A stretch of 17,371 nucleotides of DNA, from the NCBI GenBank assembly GCA_051747985.1, contig JBNJGU010000039.1, forward strand, positions 1-17,371, written 5' to 3'. The notes beneath the pieces were generated by a model. It was not told the origin of the DNA. It worked only from the letters and a program-made list of their open reading frames with translations, and ran no database searches. Shown here piece after piece: positions 7,675 through 15,102 of the stretch. Source of the DNA: PWQG01 sp051747985 (GTDB lineage Bacteria; Pseudomonadota; Gammaproteobacteria; Pseudomonadales; Pseudohongiellaceae). Positions within the stretch are counted from its first letter, which is position 1. Every line of letters starts with the position of its first letter. A program made the translations under genes and the position numbers.

Positions 7675-7735
7675 GGAAAACCCCGTGTTCGTATGCGGCA
7701 GTGCCGGTCGGCGTGCGCGCCCGAGTGCATCGGGT

Positions 7736-7764
7736 TTGCCTTGCCACCGGCCAGTTTGTACCAT
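7736..7764 (+). promoter_or_regulatory. candidate sigma70 promoter for the phosphofructokinase gene
   Basis: TTGCCT (7736-7741) and TACCAT (7759-7764) are 17 bases apart. An overlapping alternative pair, TTGCCA (7741-7746) and TTATGC (7764-7769), is also 17 apart. Either would start transcription about 35 bases before the ATG. The matches are partial, so this is only a candidate. Confidence 0.35.
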
Positions 7765-7807
7765 TATGCCGCTATCGCACGGCGCCCACAAATCAAGGAC
7801 CCTCCGA

Positions 7808-9067
7808 ATGAGCCAGGCCAACCTTTTTTACGCCCAGTCCGGGGGCGTGACCGCGGTCATCAATGCCAGCGCCTGCGGGGTGCTCCAGACCGCCCGCCAG
7901 CACGGCGACCGCATCGGCACGGTGTACGCCGGCCGCAACGGCATCATCGGAGCCCTGCGGGAAGAGCTGATCGACACCTCGGTGCTCAGCGATGACAGCG
8001 TGGCCGCCCTGCGTCATACCCCGTCAGGCGCCTTCGGCTCCTGCCGCTACAAGCTGCGCAGCTTCGAGGAAAGTGCCGCCGAGTACGAGCGTCTGATGGA
8101 GGTGTTCAAGGCGCACAACATCCGTTATTTCCTTTATAACGGTGGCGGTGACTCACAGGACACCGCCAACAAGGTCTCCCGGCTGAGTATCCGTGAGGGT
8201 TTCCCGATCACCTGCATCGGCATCCCCAAGACCGTGGACAATGACCTGCCCCTGACCGACACCTGTCCGGGTTTCGGGTCGGTGGCGAAGTACGTGGCCG
8301 TCAGCATCCGCGAAGCCGGGTTCGATGTCGCCTCCATGTGCGAGAGCTCCACCAGGGTGTTCGTCATGGAAGTCATGGGCCGCCACGCCGGCTGGATTGC
8401 CGGTGCCGCCGGCCTGGCCGCCGGACAGGAGGGTGAGGCGCCACATATCATCCTTTTCCCGGAAATCCCGTTCGATCGTCAGCGTTTCCTGGCCCGCGTG
8501 CAGCAGTGTGTGAAGCGGTTCGGCTACTGCGCCATCGTGGTGTCGGAGGGCGCCCGATACGCCGATGGCCGGTTTCTTGCCGAGGCCGGCGGCAAGGACG
8601 CCTTCGGCCACACCCAGCTGGGCGGCGTGGCGCCCCATATTGCCGACATGATCCGGCAGGAGCTGGGCTACAAATACCACTGGGCAGTGGCTGATTACCT
8701 GCAGCGCGCGGCCCGCCATATCGCCTCCGCCACCGATGTGGAACAGGCCTGGGCAGTGGGCCGCGCCGCCGTGGAGGCGGCGCTGGCGGGACGCAACGCG
8801 GTCATGCCGGCCATTATCAGGGACAGTGACCGTCCGTATCGCTGGCATATCGAGGAGGTGCCGCTGGCCGATGTCGCCAATGTGGAGAAGAGCATGCCGA
8901 GGGATTTCATCAGTGACGATGGCTTCGGTATCACCGACCGGGCACGGCGCTACCTCGAGCCGCTGATCCAGGGCGAGGATTACCCTCCCTACCACAATGG
9001 CCTGCCGGTCTATGCCTCGCTGTCGCATCGGCTCGCGGAACAGAAACTGCCGGAATGGAGCCCCTGA
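7808..9067 (+). CDS. pyrophosphate-dependent 6-phosphofructokinase
   Basis: A 419-residue phosphofructokinase of the long mixed-substrate group. It interconverts fructose 6-phosphate and fructose 1,6-bisphosphate in glycolysis/gluconeogenesis. Two residues that set phosphoryl-donor choice point to PPi. GGGDSQDTA (112-120) has Asp where ATP enzymes have Gly (GGDGS), and PKTVDND (140-146) has Lys where ATP enzymes have Gly (PGTIDND). Such reversible PPi enzymes are known in methylotrophic gammaproteobacteria and other bacteria. The ATG at 7808 follows AAGGA at good spacing; an upstream in-frame ATG at 7673 would overlap the ubiX start and adds non-conserved sequence. The stop at 9067 directly abuts the pdxH stop. 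Confidence 0.93.
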   Translation: MSQANLFYAQSGGVTAVINASACGVLQTARQHGDRIGTVYAGRNGIIGALREELIDTSVLSDDSVAALRHTPSGAFGSCRYKLRSFEESAAEYERLMEVFKAHNIRYFLYNGGGDSQDTANKVSRLSIREGFPITCIGIPKTVDNDLPLTDTCPGFGSVAKYVAVSIREAGFDVASMCESSTRVFVMEVMGRHAGWIAGAAGLAAGQEGEAPHIILFPEIPFDRQRFLARVQQCVKRFGYCAIVVSEGARYADGRFLAEAGGKDAFGHTQLGGVAPHIADMIRQELGYKYHWAVADYLQRAARHIASATDVEQAWAVGRAAVEAALAGRNAVMPAIIRDSDRPYRWHIEEVPLADVANVEKSMPRDFISDDGFGITDRARRYLEPLIQGEDYPPYHNGLPVYASLSHRLAEQKLPEWSP

Positions 9068-9721
9068 TCAGGGAGCCAGGCGCTCCAGGTGCCAGTTGGC
9101 ACCATCCGCCGACACGCCCCCTTCCAGCGTATAGATGAAACGGTCATGCAGGCGGTGCGCGCCACCCTGCCAGAACTCGAACTGTTGCGCGCGCACCCGG
9201 TAGCCACCCCAGTTTTCCGGCCTCGGGATATCATCACCCGGATATTTTTCCTGCAGCCGGTGAAACTCCGATTCCAGTGCGGCCCGATCCGGCACCGGCC
9301 GACTCTGCCTCGACACCAGCGCGGCAATGCGGCTCTCTCGGGGCCGGCTGGCGAAATAGGCATCGGACTGCCGCGGAGACACCTTCTCCACCGTGCCCAT
9401 GACCATGACCTGACGCTCCAGGGCATGCCAGGGAAACAGCACGCTGACCTGCGAACGGCTGGCCATGTCACGGCCCTTGCGACTGTCGTAGTTGGTATAG
9501 AACACCAGTCCCTGCTCGTCGAAATCCTTGAGCAGCACAATGCGTTGACTGATCGGCCCTTCGGCCGCCCCGGTGGCCAGCACCATGGCGGTGGGGTCGA
9601 TGATGTCGATTTCCAGGGCTTCCTTCATCCACTGTGAAAACAGCTGCCACGGATCGGCCGTCAGGCCATCGCGACGCAGGCCGCCACGCAGGTACTCTCT
9701 CCGTATGGTTGCCAGATCCAT
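9068..9721 (-). CDS. pdxH: PdxH, pyridoxamine/pyridoxine 5'-phosphate oxidase
   Basis: PdxH is the FMN enzyme that oxidises pyridoxine or pyridoxamine 5'-phosphate to pyridoxal phosphate with oxygen. The 217 residues match the family length. Recognisable parts are SQRIVLLKDFDEQGLVFYTN (FMN site), YDSRKGRDM, the RPRESRIAALVSRQS segment, and the C-terminal signature from FEFWQGGAHRLHDR to LERLAP. The start ATG at 9721 follows the TGA of the MORN gene with no gap, so the gene is probably translated from the ybbAP-MORN transcript. It pairs functionally with pdxJ about 4.6 kb away. Identity is firm. Confidence 0.97.
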   Translation of the reverse strand: MDLATIRREYLRGGLRRDGLTADPWQLFSQWMKEALEIDIIDPTAMVLATGAAEGPISQRIVLLKDFDEQGLVFYTNYDSRKGRDMASRSQVSVLFPWHALERQVMVMGTVEKVSPRQSDAYFASRPRESRIAALVSRQSRPVPDRAALESEFHRLQEKYPGDDIPRPENWGGYRVRAQQFEFWQGGAHRLHDRFIYTLEGGVSADGANWHLERLAP

Positions 9722-10351
9722 TCAGTCCACCAGCGTCCCGTATTCCCAGACCTGTGGCAGGCTGGTTCCGGACGGATAATAGAACCGGCCGCGTCCATGT
9801 TTGTCATTGGCATAGAACTGGCCTTCGTAGCGTCGTCCATCCGGCCACCGGTAGACGCCTTCTCCCTGGTACTGATCGCGGAAGAACTCGCCGGTGTAGT
9901 TTTCCGTGTTCCTGGACAGCCAGTTCTCGGTGTAGCGGTTTTTCGACCAGTCCTCGAGACCGTAGAAATAGGAACCATGCCCGTGGCGCAGGCCATCCCG
10001 CCATTCACCGATATAGAGCTGAGACGTACCGTTCCAGTAGGTGCCCCGGCCATGACGCTCGCCGTCGACCCAGTCACCCTCGTAATAGGCCTTGTCCGAG
10101 CGGGTCACAAACCCGGTGTAGGTGCCGAAGCCATGAAACTCGCCATTGCGGAAATTGCCTTCATAGACGTCGGTGCCCAGCTCGGTCTTGATCTCCAGGA
10201 TACCGAACCCGTTTTCACAGTCTCCGTAGGTGCACTCCCGCTCCAGCTCCGGAGCGGCGGGAGCAAGCGCCAGCGCGGCACCGGAATGGGTCAGGGCAAT
10301 CATCAACCACAGGCGGGGCCACCAGCGATGGACAGATTCGGTATACATCAT
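9722..10351 (-). CDS. exported MORN-repeat protein
   Basis: A 209-residue protein with a signal-like N-terminus: a hydrophobic stretch WLMIALTHSGAALALA, likely cut near residue 30. A two-cysteine motif CTYGDC follows at 40-45. Next come MORN repeats of the YxGxWxxGxxHGxG type, beginning near Tyr63, Tyr90, Tyr113, Tyr152 and Tyr175, plus a degenerate copy at Tyr140. MORN repeats form elongated beta-hairpin arrays that often hold proteins or lipids together; no enzyme domain is present. The ATG at 10351 has a perfect AAGGAGG seven bases upstream; a TTG at 10357 is less likely. It sits between ybbP and pdxH in one apparent operon. Function is unknown; a role with the neighbouring exporter is inference. 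Confidence 0.85.
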   Translation of the reverse strand: MMYTESVHRWWPRLWLMIALTHSGAALALAPAAPELERECTYGDCENGFGILEIKTELGTDVYEGNFRNGEFHGFGTYTGFVTRSDKAYYEGDWVDGERHGRGTYWNGTSQLYIGEWRDGLRHGHGSYFYGLEDWSKNRYTENWLSRNTENYTGEFFRDQYQGEGVYRWPDGRRYEGQFYANDKHGRGRFYYPSGTSLPQVWEYGTLVD

Positions 10352-10358
10352 GATCAAT

Positions 10359-10365
10359 CCTCCTT
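10359..10365 (-). promoter_or_regulatory. ribosome binding site of the MORN gene
   Basis: AAGGAGG on the minus strand lies seven bases before the ATG at 10351 and shares two bases with the TAA stop of ybbP. It fixes the start of the MORN gene and suggests translational coupling to ybbP. Confidence 0.8.
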
Positions 10366-12967
10366 ACGCCATTTCGCGCAACACGATCAGCGGGCTGGTA
10401 TGCACCACACGGCGGGTTGCCGCGGCACCCAGCGCGCCGATCAGTACTGTACCGCTTATGGGACCGGCAAACCACGCCCAATAGTGCGGACGGAATGCCT
10501 GGCCGAACACTTCCGTCTGCAGATAATACAACATGGCCTCGGTACCCAGGGTGGCAATGCCGCCGGCCACCAGACCGATGAAAGCGAACTCGATGACAAG
10601 GGCGCTCATGATCAGCCGCTGCCGCGCGCCCAGCGCCCGCAGCACCGCGTTCTCCCGGAAACGTTCGTCCAGGGTGGCATTGACGCAGGCCAGCAACACC
10701 AACGCCCCGGCCAACAGCACCAGCACGGCGATCAGCTCCACCGCGGCGCTGACCTGATCGATGATGCGCTGCACCTGTTCGATCAGTGCGTCGATCTCCA
10801 GCACGACCACGGTCGGGAATTCACGCAGCAGCGGATTGAGCAGCGGTTTTTCCGCCTCGTCCAGCTGCACCGTGGAGAGATAGCTGGCACCGGCCGGATC
10901 CAGCGAACCCGGCGAGAAGATGAAAAAGAAATTGGGCTGCATGTTGTCCCACTGCACCGAACGCAAATTGTGCACGGTCGCGGTGAACTCCTGTCCACCG
11001 GACTCGAAATGCAGCTCGTCTCCCGGCTCGATCCCGAGGCGTTCGGCGTAATCATCCTCCACCGAAACCAGACCGGGCCGGGGATCATCTCCCCACCACT
11101 CGCCCTGGACCACCTCGTTGTCCGGTGGCAGATTGAGCGTCCAGGTGATCTGCCGGTTGGCGATGCGGCGATCACGCTCGGCTCCTGATTCCGTTTCTTC
11201 CGCATCTTCCGCCTCGGCCCCCGCCGATTCGGTCATGGTGCCGCGCGGCTCGCCGGCCCCCCACAATTGCCGCGCCGAGTCACCGTTGATGGTCAGCAGA
11301 CCGGCGCTGACCATGGGATAGAATGGCCGGGGCGGTATCCCGTTTTCCCGGAAATACCGCTGCATGCCCGCCACCTGCGGTTCATTGATGTTCATCATGA
11401 AATGATTGGGCGCATCCTCCGGCAGCTGCGCCTGCCAGTCATCCAGCAGGTCGGTGCGCAGCAGGGTCAGCGACAGCAGCGCCATCAGGGTGATGGAGAA
11501 CACCAGCATCTGCAGCACGGTCTGATGGCGACGCCGCCGCGCCGAGGAAAACGCCAACCGCCAGGCATTGCCGGCGCGGCTGCCGGCCACGCCGGTCGAT
11601 CGCAGCACCAGGGCCGCCAGCGCACTGACCAGGACGATCATGGCCAGCACGGCGGTCACGAGAATCGCGGTCAGCGCCAGGTCACGGCTGTACCACAGCA
11701 GTAACGCGACCACGCCCAGTCCGCCGGACCAGTACGGTATCCAGCGCCCGCGGACACCGACATCGATATCCTTGCGCAATACCCGCAACGGCGAGATGTT
11801 GCGCAGCGCCAGCAGCGGCGGCAGGGCAAACGCCAGCAGACAGATCAGCGCGGTCACCGCGCCCATCAGATAAGGCAACATCGAGCCGGCGGGCAGACTC
11901 ACCGGCATCACCGCCGCCAACAACCAGAGAATACCGTGATGGACCAGATAGCCCGCCACGCTGCCGATCATCACGGCCGCGACCAGCAACAGGATCAGGA
12001 TACCCAGGTACAGCGTCATGATCTGGCGTGACGTGTAGCCCAGCGTCTTCATGATGGCCACATAGTCGAAATGTCGTTCGCTGTATCGTCGCGCCGTCAG
12101 GGCAATGGCCACGCCGGCCAGGATGACGGCAAACAGGCTGCCCAGCAGCAGAAAACTCTGTCCCCGCTGCAGGGCGTCATCCATCTCCTGACTTTCCTCG
12201 CGGATATCGCGGAAGCGGAACTCTCCGGCCGTGCGCTGCGCCAGCCAGTCACCATAGGCTTCAAGCGCTTCCGGATCGCCAGCAAACAGGTACCGGTACG
12301 AAGCCCGACTGCCGGGCTGGATCACGCCCGTGGCCTGCAGATCGTCGCGGTGAAACAGCAGTCGTGGCCCGGCATTCTCCAGCATTCCGCCCTGTTGCCG
12401 GTCCGGCTCATGGGTCAGCACCCGTGACAGCGTGAACGTGCTTTCCCCCACATAGACCGGATCACCGATCTCGATCCGCAGTGCGGACAGCAGGCGCGAC
12501 TCGGCCCACACCTCGCCCCGGGCGGGGCCGTCCGATACCGGCTCCCCCTCCGTGAAGGGCTGATCGGCCGCCTCCAGCGTGCCGCGCAGCGGATATCCGT
12601 CGCTGACCGCCTTGGCCGCCACCAGCAGGTTGCCATCATCGGAGAACGCCATCGAGGTGAAGCCCACGAACGAGGCGGTGCGCAGGCCGCGTGCACGCGC
12701 CTCGTCCATCCACTCCCGTGGCGCCGGCTGGCGTCCGCTCAGTACCCGGTCGGCCGCCAGCATGGTCGCCGACTCCTGCACCAGCGCCTTCTGCAGGCGA
12801 TCGGTGAACAGGGCGATGCCGCTCACGGAGGTGACCGCCATGATCAGGGCCAGCAACAACAGCCGCAATTCGCCGCCGCGCCAGTCACGCCAGAGCAGCC
12901 GTAGTGCCATACGGAACAGCATGCCGAAACCGGTGCGGGGCGCCTGCAGTGGAACCCGGTCAGTCAT
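10364..12967 (-). CDS. ybbP: YbbP-like ABC transporter permease (MacB/FtsX superfamily)
   Basis: An 867-residue inner-membrane permease of the large duplicated FtsX/LolE-like type, the partner of the ATPase encoded just upstream. Order: an N-terminal helix (LRLLLLALIMAV...), a first periplasmic domain, a central block of helices from about residue 275 on (LLLGSLFAVILAGVAIAL onward), and a second periplasmic domain from about 495. The last helices end in the conserved PLIVLREMA. Length and layout match E. coli YbbP. An acidic Ala/Glu/Ser-rich stretch at about residues 578-602 looks like a lineage-specific insert. I chose ATG 12967, which overlaps the ybbA stop by eight bases; ATG 12988 would overlap by 29. 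MacB-type systems shuttle hydrophobic molecules rather than pump ions. The exact substrate is unknown. Confidence 0.93.
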   Translation of the reverse strand: MTDRVPLQAPRTGFGMLFRMALRLLWRDWRGGELRLLLLALIMAVTSVSGIALFTDRLQKALVQESATMLAADRVLSGRQPAPREWMDEARARGLRTASFVGFTSMAFSDDGNLLVAAKAVSDGYPLRGTLEAADQPFTEGEPVSDGPARGEVWAESRLLSALRIEIGDPVYVGESTFTLSRVLTHEPDRQQGGMLENAGPRLLFHRDDLQATGVIQPGSRASYRYLFAGDPEALEAYGDWLAQRTAGEFRFRDIREESQEMDDALQRGQSFLLLGSLFAVILAGVAIALTARRYSERHFDYVAIMKTLGYTSRQIMTLYLGILILLLVAAVMIGSVAGYLVHHGILWLLAAVMPVSLPAGSMLPYLMGAVTALICLLAFALPPLLALRNISPLRVLRKDIDVGVRGRWIPYWSGGLGVVALLLWYSRDLALTAILVTAVLAMIVLVSALAALVLRSTGVAGSRAGNAWRLAFSSARRRRHQTVLQMLVFSITLMALLSLTLLRTDLLDDWQAQLPEDAPNHFMMNINEPQVAGMQRYFRENGIPPRPFYPMVSAGLLTINGDSARQLWGAGEPRGTMTESAGAEAEDAEETESGAERDRRIANRQITWTLNLPPDNEVVQGEWWGDDPRPGLVSVEDDYAERLGIEPGDELHFESGGQEFTATVHNLRSVQWDNMQPNFFFIFSPGSLDPAGASYLSTVQLDEAEKPLLNPLLREFPTVVVLEIDALIEQVQRIIDQVSAAVELIAVLVLLAGALVLLACVNATLDERFRENAVLRALGARQRLIMSALVIEFAFIGLVAGGIATLGTEAMLYYLQTEVFGQAFRPHYWAWFAGPISGTVLIGALGAAATRRVVHTSPLIVLREMA

Positions 12968-13667
12968 TGACGGCGGTCTCCCGATCATGCTCCCGGGCCG
13001 GTTCCTGTGGCGACTCCAGCTGCCCCGCCGTCAGCCGCAGCACACGATCGCAGCGCGATGCCAGTCGATCATCGTGCGTCACCAGTACCAGGGTGGTGCC
13101 GTATTCGCGATTCAGGGAAAACAGCAGATCAATGATATGGCCCCCGGTATCCGCGTCCAGATTGCCGGTAGGTTCGTCCGCGAACAGCACTCGCGCCTCG
13201 GAAGCGAATGCGCGGGCAATGGCGACCCGTTGTTGTTCTCCTCCCGACAGCTGACGCGGATAGTGTTTCAGGCGCTCTCCCAGGCCGACCCGCTCCAGCA
13301 GGGCCGCCGCCTTGTCCCGGGCCCGGTCATCGTTCTTGAGCTCGATGGGCAACATGACATTCTCCAGCGCGGTCAGACTCGGGAGCAACTGGAAGGACTG
13401 GAACACGAAGCCGACGAGCTGACTGCGCAGGATGGCGCGCTGCTCCTCATCCAGTTCCCCCAGGCGATTGCCTCCGAGCACGACCTCGCCCCCCGAGGCC
13501 ACATCCAGGCCGGCCATCAGACCCAGCAGGGTGGATTTTCCCGAGCCGGAAGCGCCCACAATGGCGACACTCTCACCGGACTGTATGTGGAGATCGATCC
13601 CCTTGAGAATGACCAGCTCGCCTTCACCGGTAGTGACACGCTTGATCAGATTTTCCGTCTTGATCAT
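12960..13667 (-). CDS. ybbA: YbbA-like ABC transporter ATPase
   Basis: A 235-residue ATPase of the MacB/LolD group. Visible motifs are the Walker A loop GASGSGKST (38-46), Q-loop Gln90 in FVFQSF, signature LSGGEQQR (140-147), Walker B VLFADEP (160-166) and switch His198. It probably forms a dimer that drives the YbbP permease encoded next, whose start overlaps its stop. I use the ATG at 13667, which starts at the conserved MIKTENLIKRV. An in-frame ATG at 13703 would add twelve residues and leave only eleven bases to the divergent tesA gene. In E. coli the same ybbAP-divergent-tesA arrangement occurs, which supports the call. Any promoter must lie in or next to coding sequence. Confidence 0.94.
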   Translation of the reverse strand: MIKTENLIKRVTTGEGELVILKGIDLHIQSGESVAIVGASGSGKSTLLGLMAGLDVASGGEVVLGGNRLGELDEEQRAILRSQLVGFVFQSFQLLPSLTALENVMLPIELKNDDRARDKAAALLERVGLGERLKHYPRQLSGGEQQRVAIARAFASEARVLFADEPTGNLDADTGGHIIDLLFSLNREYGTTLVLVTHDDRLASRCDRVLRLTAGQLESPQEPAREHDRETAVND

Positions 13668-13714
13668 GATATTCTCGTTGCCAAAGTCAGCCAGAGTACG
13701 CATTGTAACGGACT

Positions 13715-14350
13715 ATGGATTGGAAAACTCCCGCGAGAAACAGACTGCTCGTCCTGCTGCTGGTGGTCTTGCCGCTTACCGGTATCAGCGAAACACCAAC
13801 GGCCGATAACACCCTGCTGGTCATGGGCGACAGCCTGAGTGATGCCTATGGCATCCGCGAAGAGCAGGGCTGGATCGCATTGCTTTCCGAACGCATCGAG
13901 GAGCGGGAGCTGCCCTGGTCCGTGGTCAACGCCAGTGTCAGTGGCGAGACCACCAGCGGCGGCCTGGCCCGCCTGCCCCGATTGCTGGACAGTCACGAAC
14001 CGGAACTGGTCATCATCCAGCTGGGCGGCAATGACGGACTGCGCGGCATGCCGGTGGCCAGTATCCGCGCCAACCTGGACGAGATGATCACGCGGAGCAA
14101 GGAGGCTGGTGCCGACGTAGTACTGATCGGCATCCGCATTCCGCCCAACTATGGCCCACGCTACACGGAACCGTTCTTCGCGCAGTACCGTGAACTGGCC
14201 GGGGAACACGACGTGACCCTGCTGCCATTTCTGCTCGAGGGCATCGCCGACGACCGCGGTCTGATGCAGAGCGACGGCATCCACCCCACGGCCGAGGCCC
14301 AGCCGATGATACTGGAACAGGTCTGGCCGGTGCTGTCCGGGCTGCTTTGA
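13715..14350 (+). CDS. tesA: TesA, periplasmic acyl-CoA thioesterase I / lysophospholipase
   Basis: A 211-residue SGNH/GDSL hydrolase matching E. coli TesA, a periplasmic thioesterase, lysophospholipase and esterase. The SGNH blocks are GDSLS (38-42, nucleophile Ser40), SGETTSGG at about 76-83, GGND (104-107, Asn106) and DGIHP (187-191, Asp187 and His190). RIPPNYGPRY (141-150) is highly conserved in TesA. A signal peptide is visible: charged MDWKTPARNR followed by LLVLLLVVLPLTG, with cleavage near residue 25-30. The gene is divergent from ybbA, as in E. coli, and TesA is thought to act with the YbbAP exporter. It converges on pdxJ with 20 bases between the stops. Confidence 0.96.
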   Translation: MDWKTPARNRLLVLLLVVLPLTGISETPTADNTLLVMGDSLSDAYGIREEQGWIALLSERIEERELPWSVVNASVSGETTSGGLARLPRLLDSHEPELVIIQLGGNDGLRGMPVASIRANLDEMITRSKEAGADVVLIGIRIPPNYGPRYTEPFFAQYRELAGEHDVTLLPFLLEGIADDRGLMQSDGIHPTAEAQPMILEQVWPVLSGLL

Positions 14351-14362
14351 TCCGATGGATCA
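14348..14362. terminator. short inverted repeat between tesA and pdxJ stops
   Basis: TGATCC and GGATCA form a perfect six-base stem around a three-base loop (14348-14362). It begins at the tesA stop and lies between two convergent genes. There is no run of T on either side, so it is not a classical intrinsic terminator. It may serve as a weak bidirectional stop or protect a 3' end. Confidence 0.3.
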
Positions 14363-14370
14363 GGTGATGG

Positions 14371-15102
14371 CTATCGCTCTCCGGTGAGGGCAAGGTACGC
14401 CCCGACCACGGCATCAAAACCCTGCTCCAGGGATTCCACGATCAGGGCATGCCCGATGGACACTTCGAGAATGCCGGGGATCTCCAGGAACCGTGGCAGA
14501 TTCTCCAGGCTCAGGTCATGGCCCGCGTTGAGGCCCAGGCCGGCTTCCGTCGCCGCCAGGGCGGCCTGCCGGTACTGCTCCAGCACCACGGCCTCCCGCT
14601 CCGTCCCGAACGCACGGGCGTACGCCTCGGTGTACAATTCCACCCGGTCCGCGCCCAGCGCGGCCGCCGGTGCCGCATGTCCCACCTCGGGATCCATGAA
14701 CAGGGAACTGCGCACGGACATGCCTTTCAGGCGCTGCAACACGCCTGACAACAGCTCCGCGCTACCGGTCATGTCCCAGCCATGATCGGAGGTCAGCTGG
14801 CCCGGATCGTCCGGCACCAGCGTGCATTGCGCGGGGCGCACTTCCCCGATCAGTGACAGGAACGCCTCCGAGGGATAGCCTTCGATATTGAACTCGACCG
14901 AGGGATGGTGCCGCAGCAGTGCGGCGATATCGTACACGTCCCGCCGGGTCACATGTCGCTCATCGGGACGCGGATGCACGGTGATGCCGCGCACGCCCAG
15001 ATCGATGGCCCGCCGCACGAACGCCAGCACGTCCGGCTGACTGCCACCCCGGGAGTTGCGCAATAATGCGATCTTGTTGACATTGACACTGAGCATGGTC
15101 AT
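14371..15102 (-). CDS. pdxJ: PdxJ, pyridoxine 5'-phosphate synthase (divergent subtype)
   Basis: PdxJ condenses 1-deoxyxylulose 5-phosphate with 3-amino-2-oxopropyl phosphate to form pyridoxine 5'-phosphate, the ring-building step of vitamin B6 synthesis. The product has 243 residues, normal for this barrel enzyme. It belongs to a subtype unlike E. coli PdxJ: the N-terminus reads SVNVNKIALLRNSRGG instead of xVNIDHxATLRxARG. It continues with ITVHPRPDERH (41-50), EFNIEGYPS (70-78), TLVPDDPGQLTSDHGWD (94-110) and GLNAGHDL. I recall a similar form in Bacteroidetes and some gammaproteobacteria such as Xanthomonas. The ATG at 15102 overlaps the stop of the upstream esterase (ATGA), with AGGAGG ten bases before it. 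ATG 15096 is an alternative start. Confidence 0.93.
   Translation of the reverse strand: MTMLSVNVNKIALLRNSRGGSQPDVLAFVRRAIDLGVRGITVHPRPDERHVTRRDVYDIAALLRHHPSVEFNIEGYPSEAFLSLIGEVRPAQCTLVPDDPGQLTSDHGWDMTGSAELLSGVLQRLKGMSVRSSLFMDPEVGHAAPAAALGADRVELYTEAYARAFGTEREAVVLEQYRQAALAATEAGLGLNAGHDLSLENLPRFLEIPGILEVSIGHALIVESLEQGFDAVVGAYLALTGER

Noticed and set aside
9797..11188. Plus-strand open frame of 463 codons across the MORN and ybbP genes
   Set aside because: It crosses the boundary between two well-supported minus-strand genes, has no ribosome site or recognisable motif, and its Gln/His-rich product is typical of antisense shadows.
12579..13838. Plus-strand open frame of 419 codons across ybbP, ybbA and the tesA start
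   Set aside because: Both genes on the minus strand have complete family motifs (Walker A, signature, Walker B), and the frame also overlaps tesA in another phase. Its translation is compositionally unlike a protein family.
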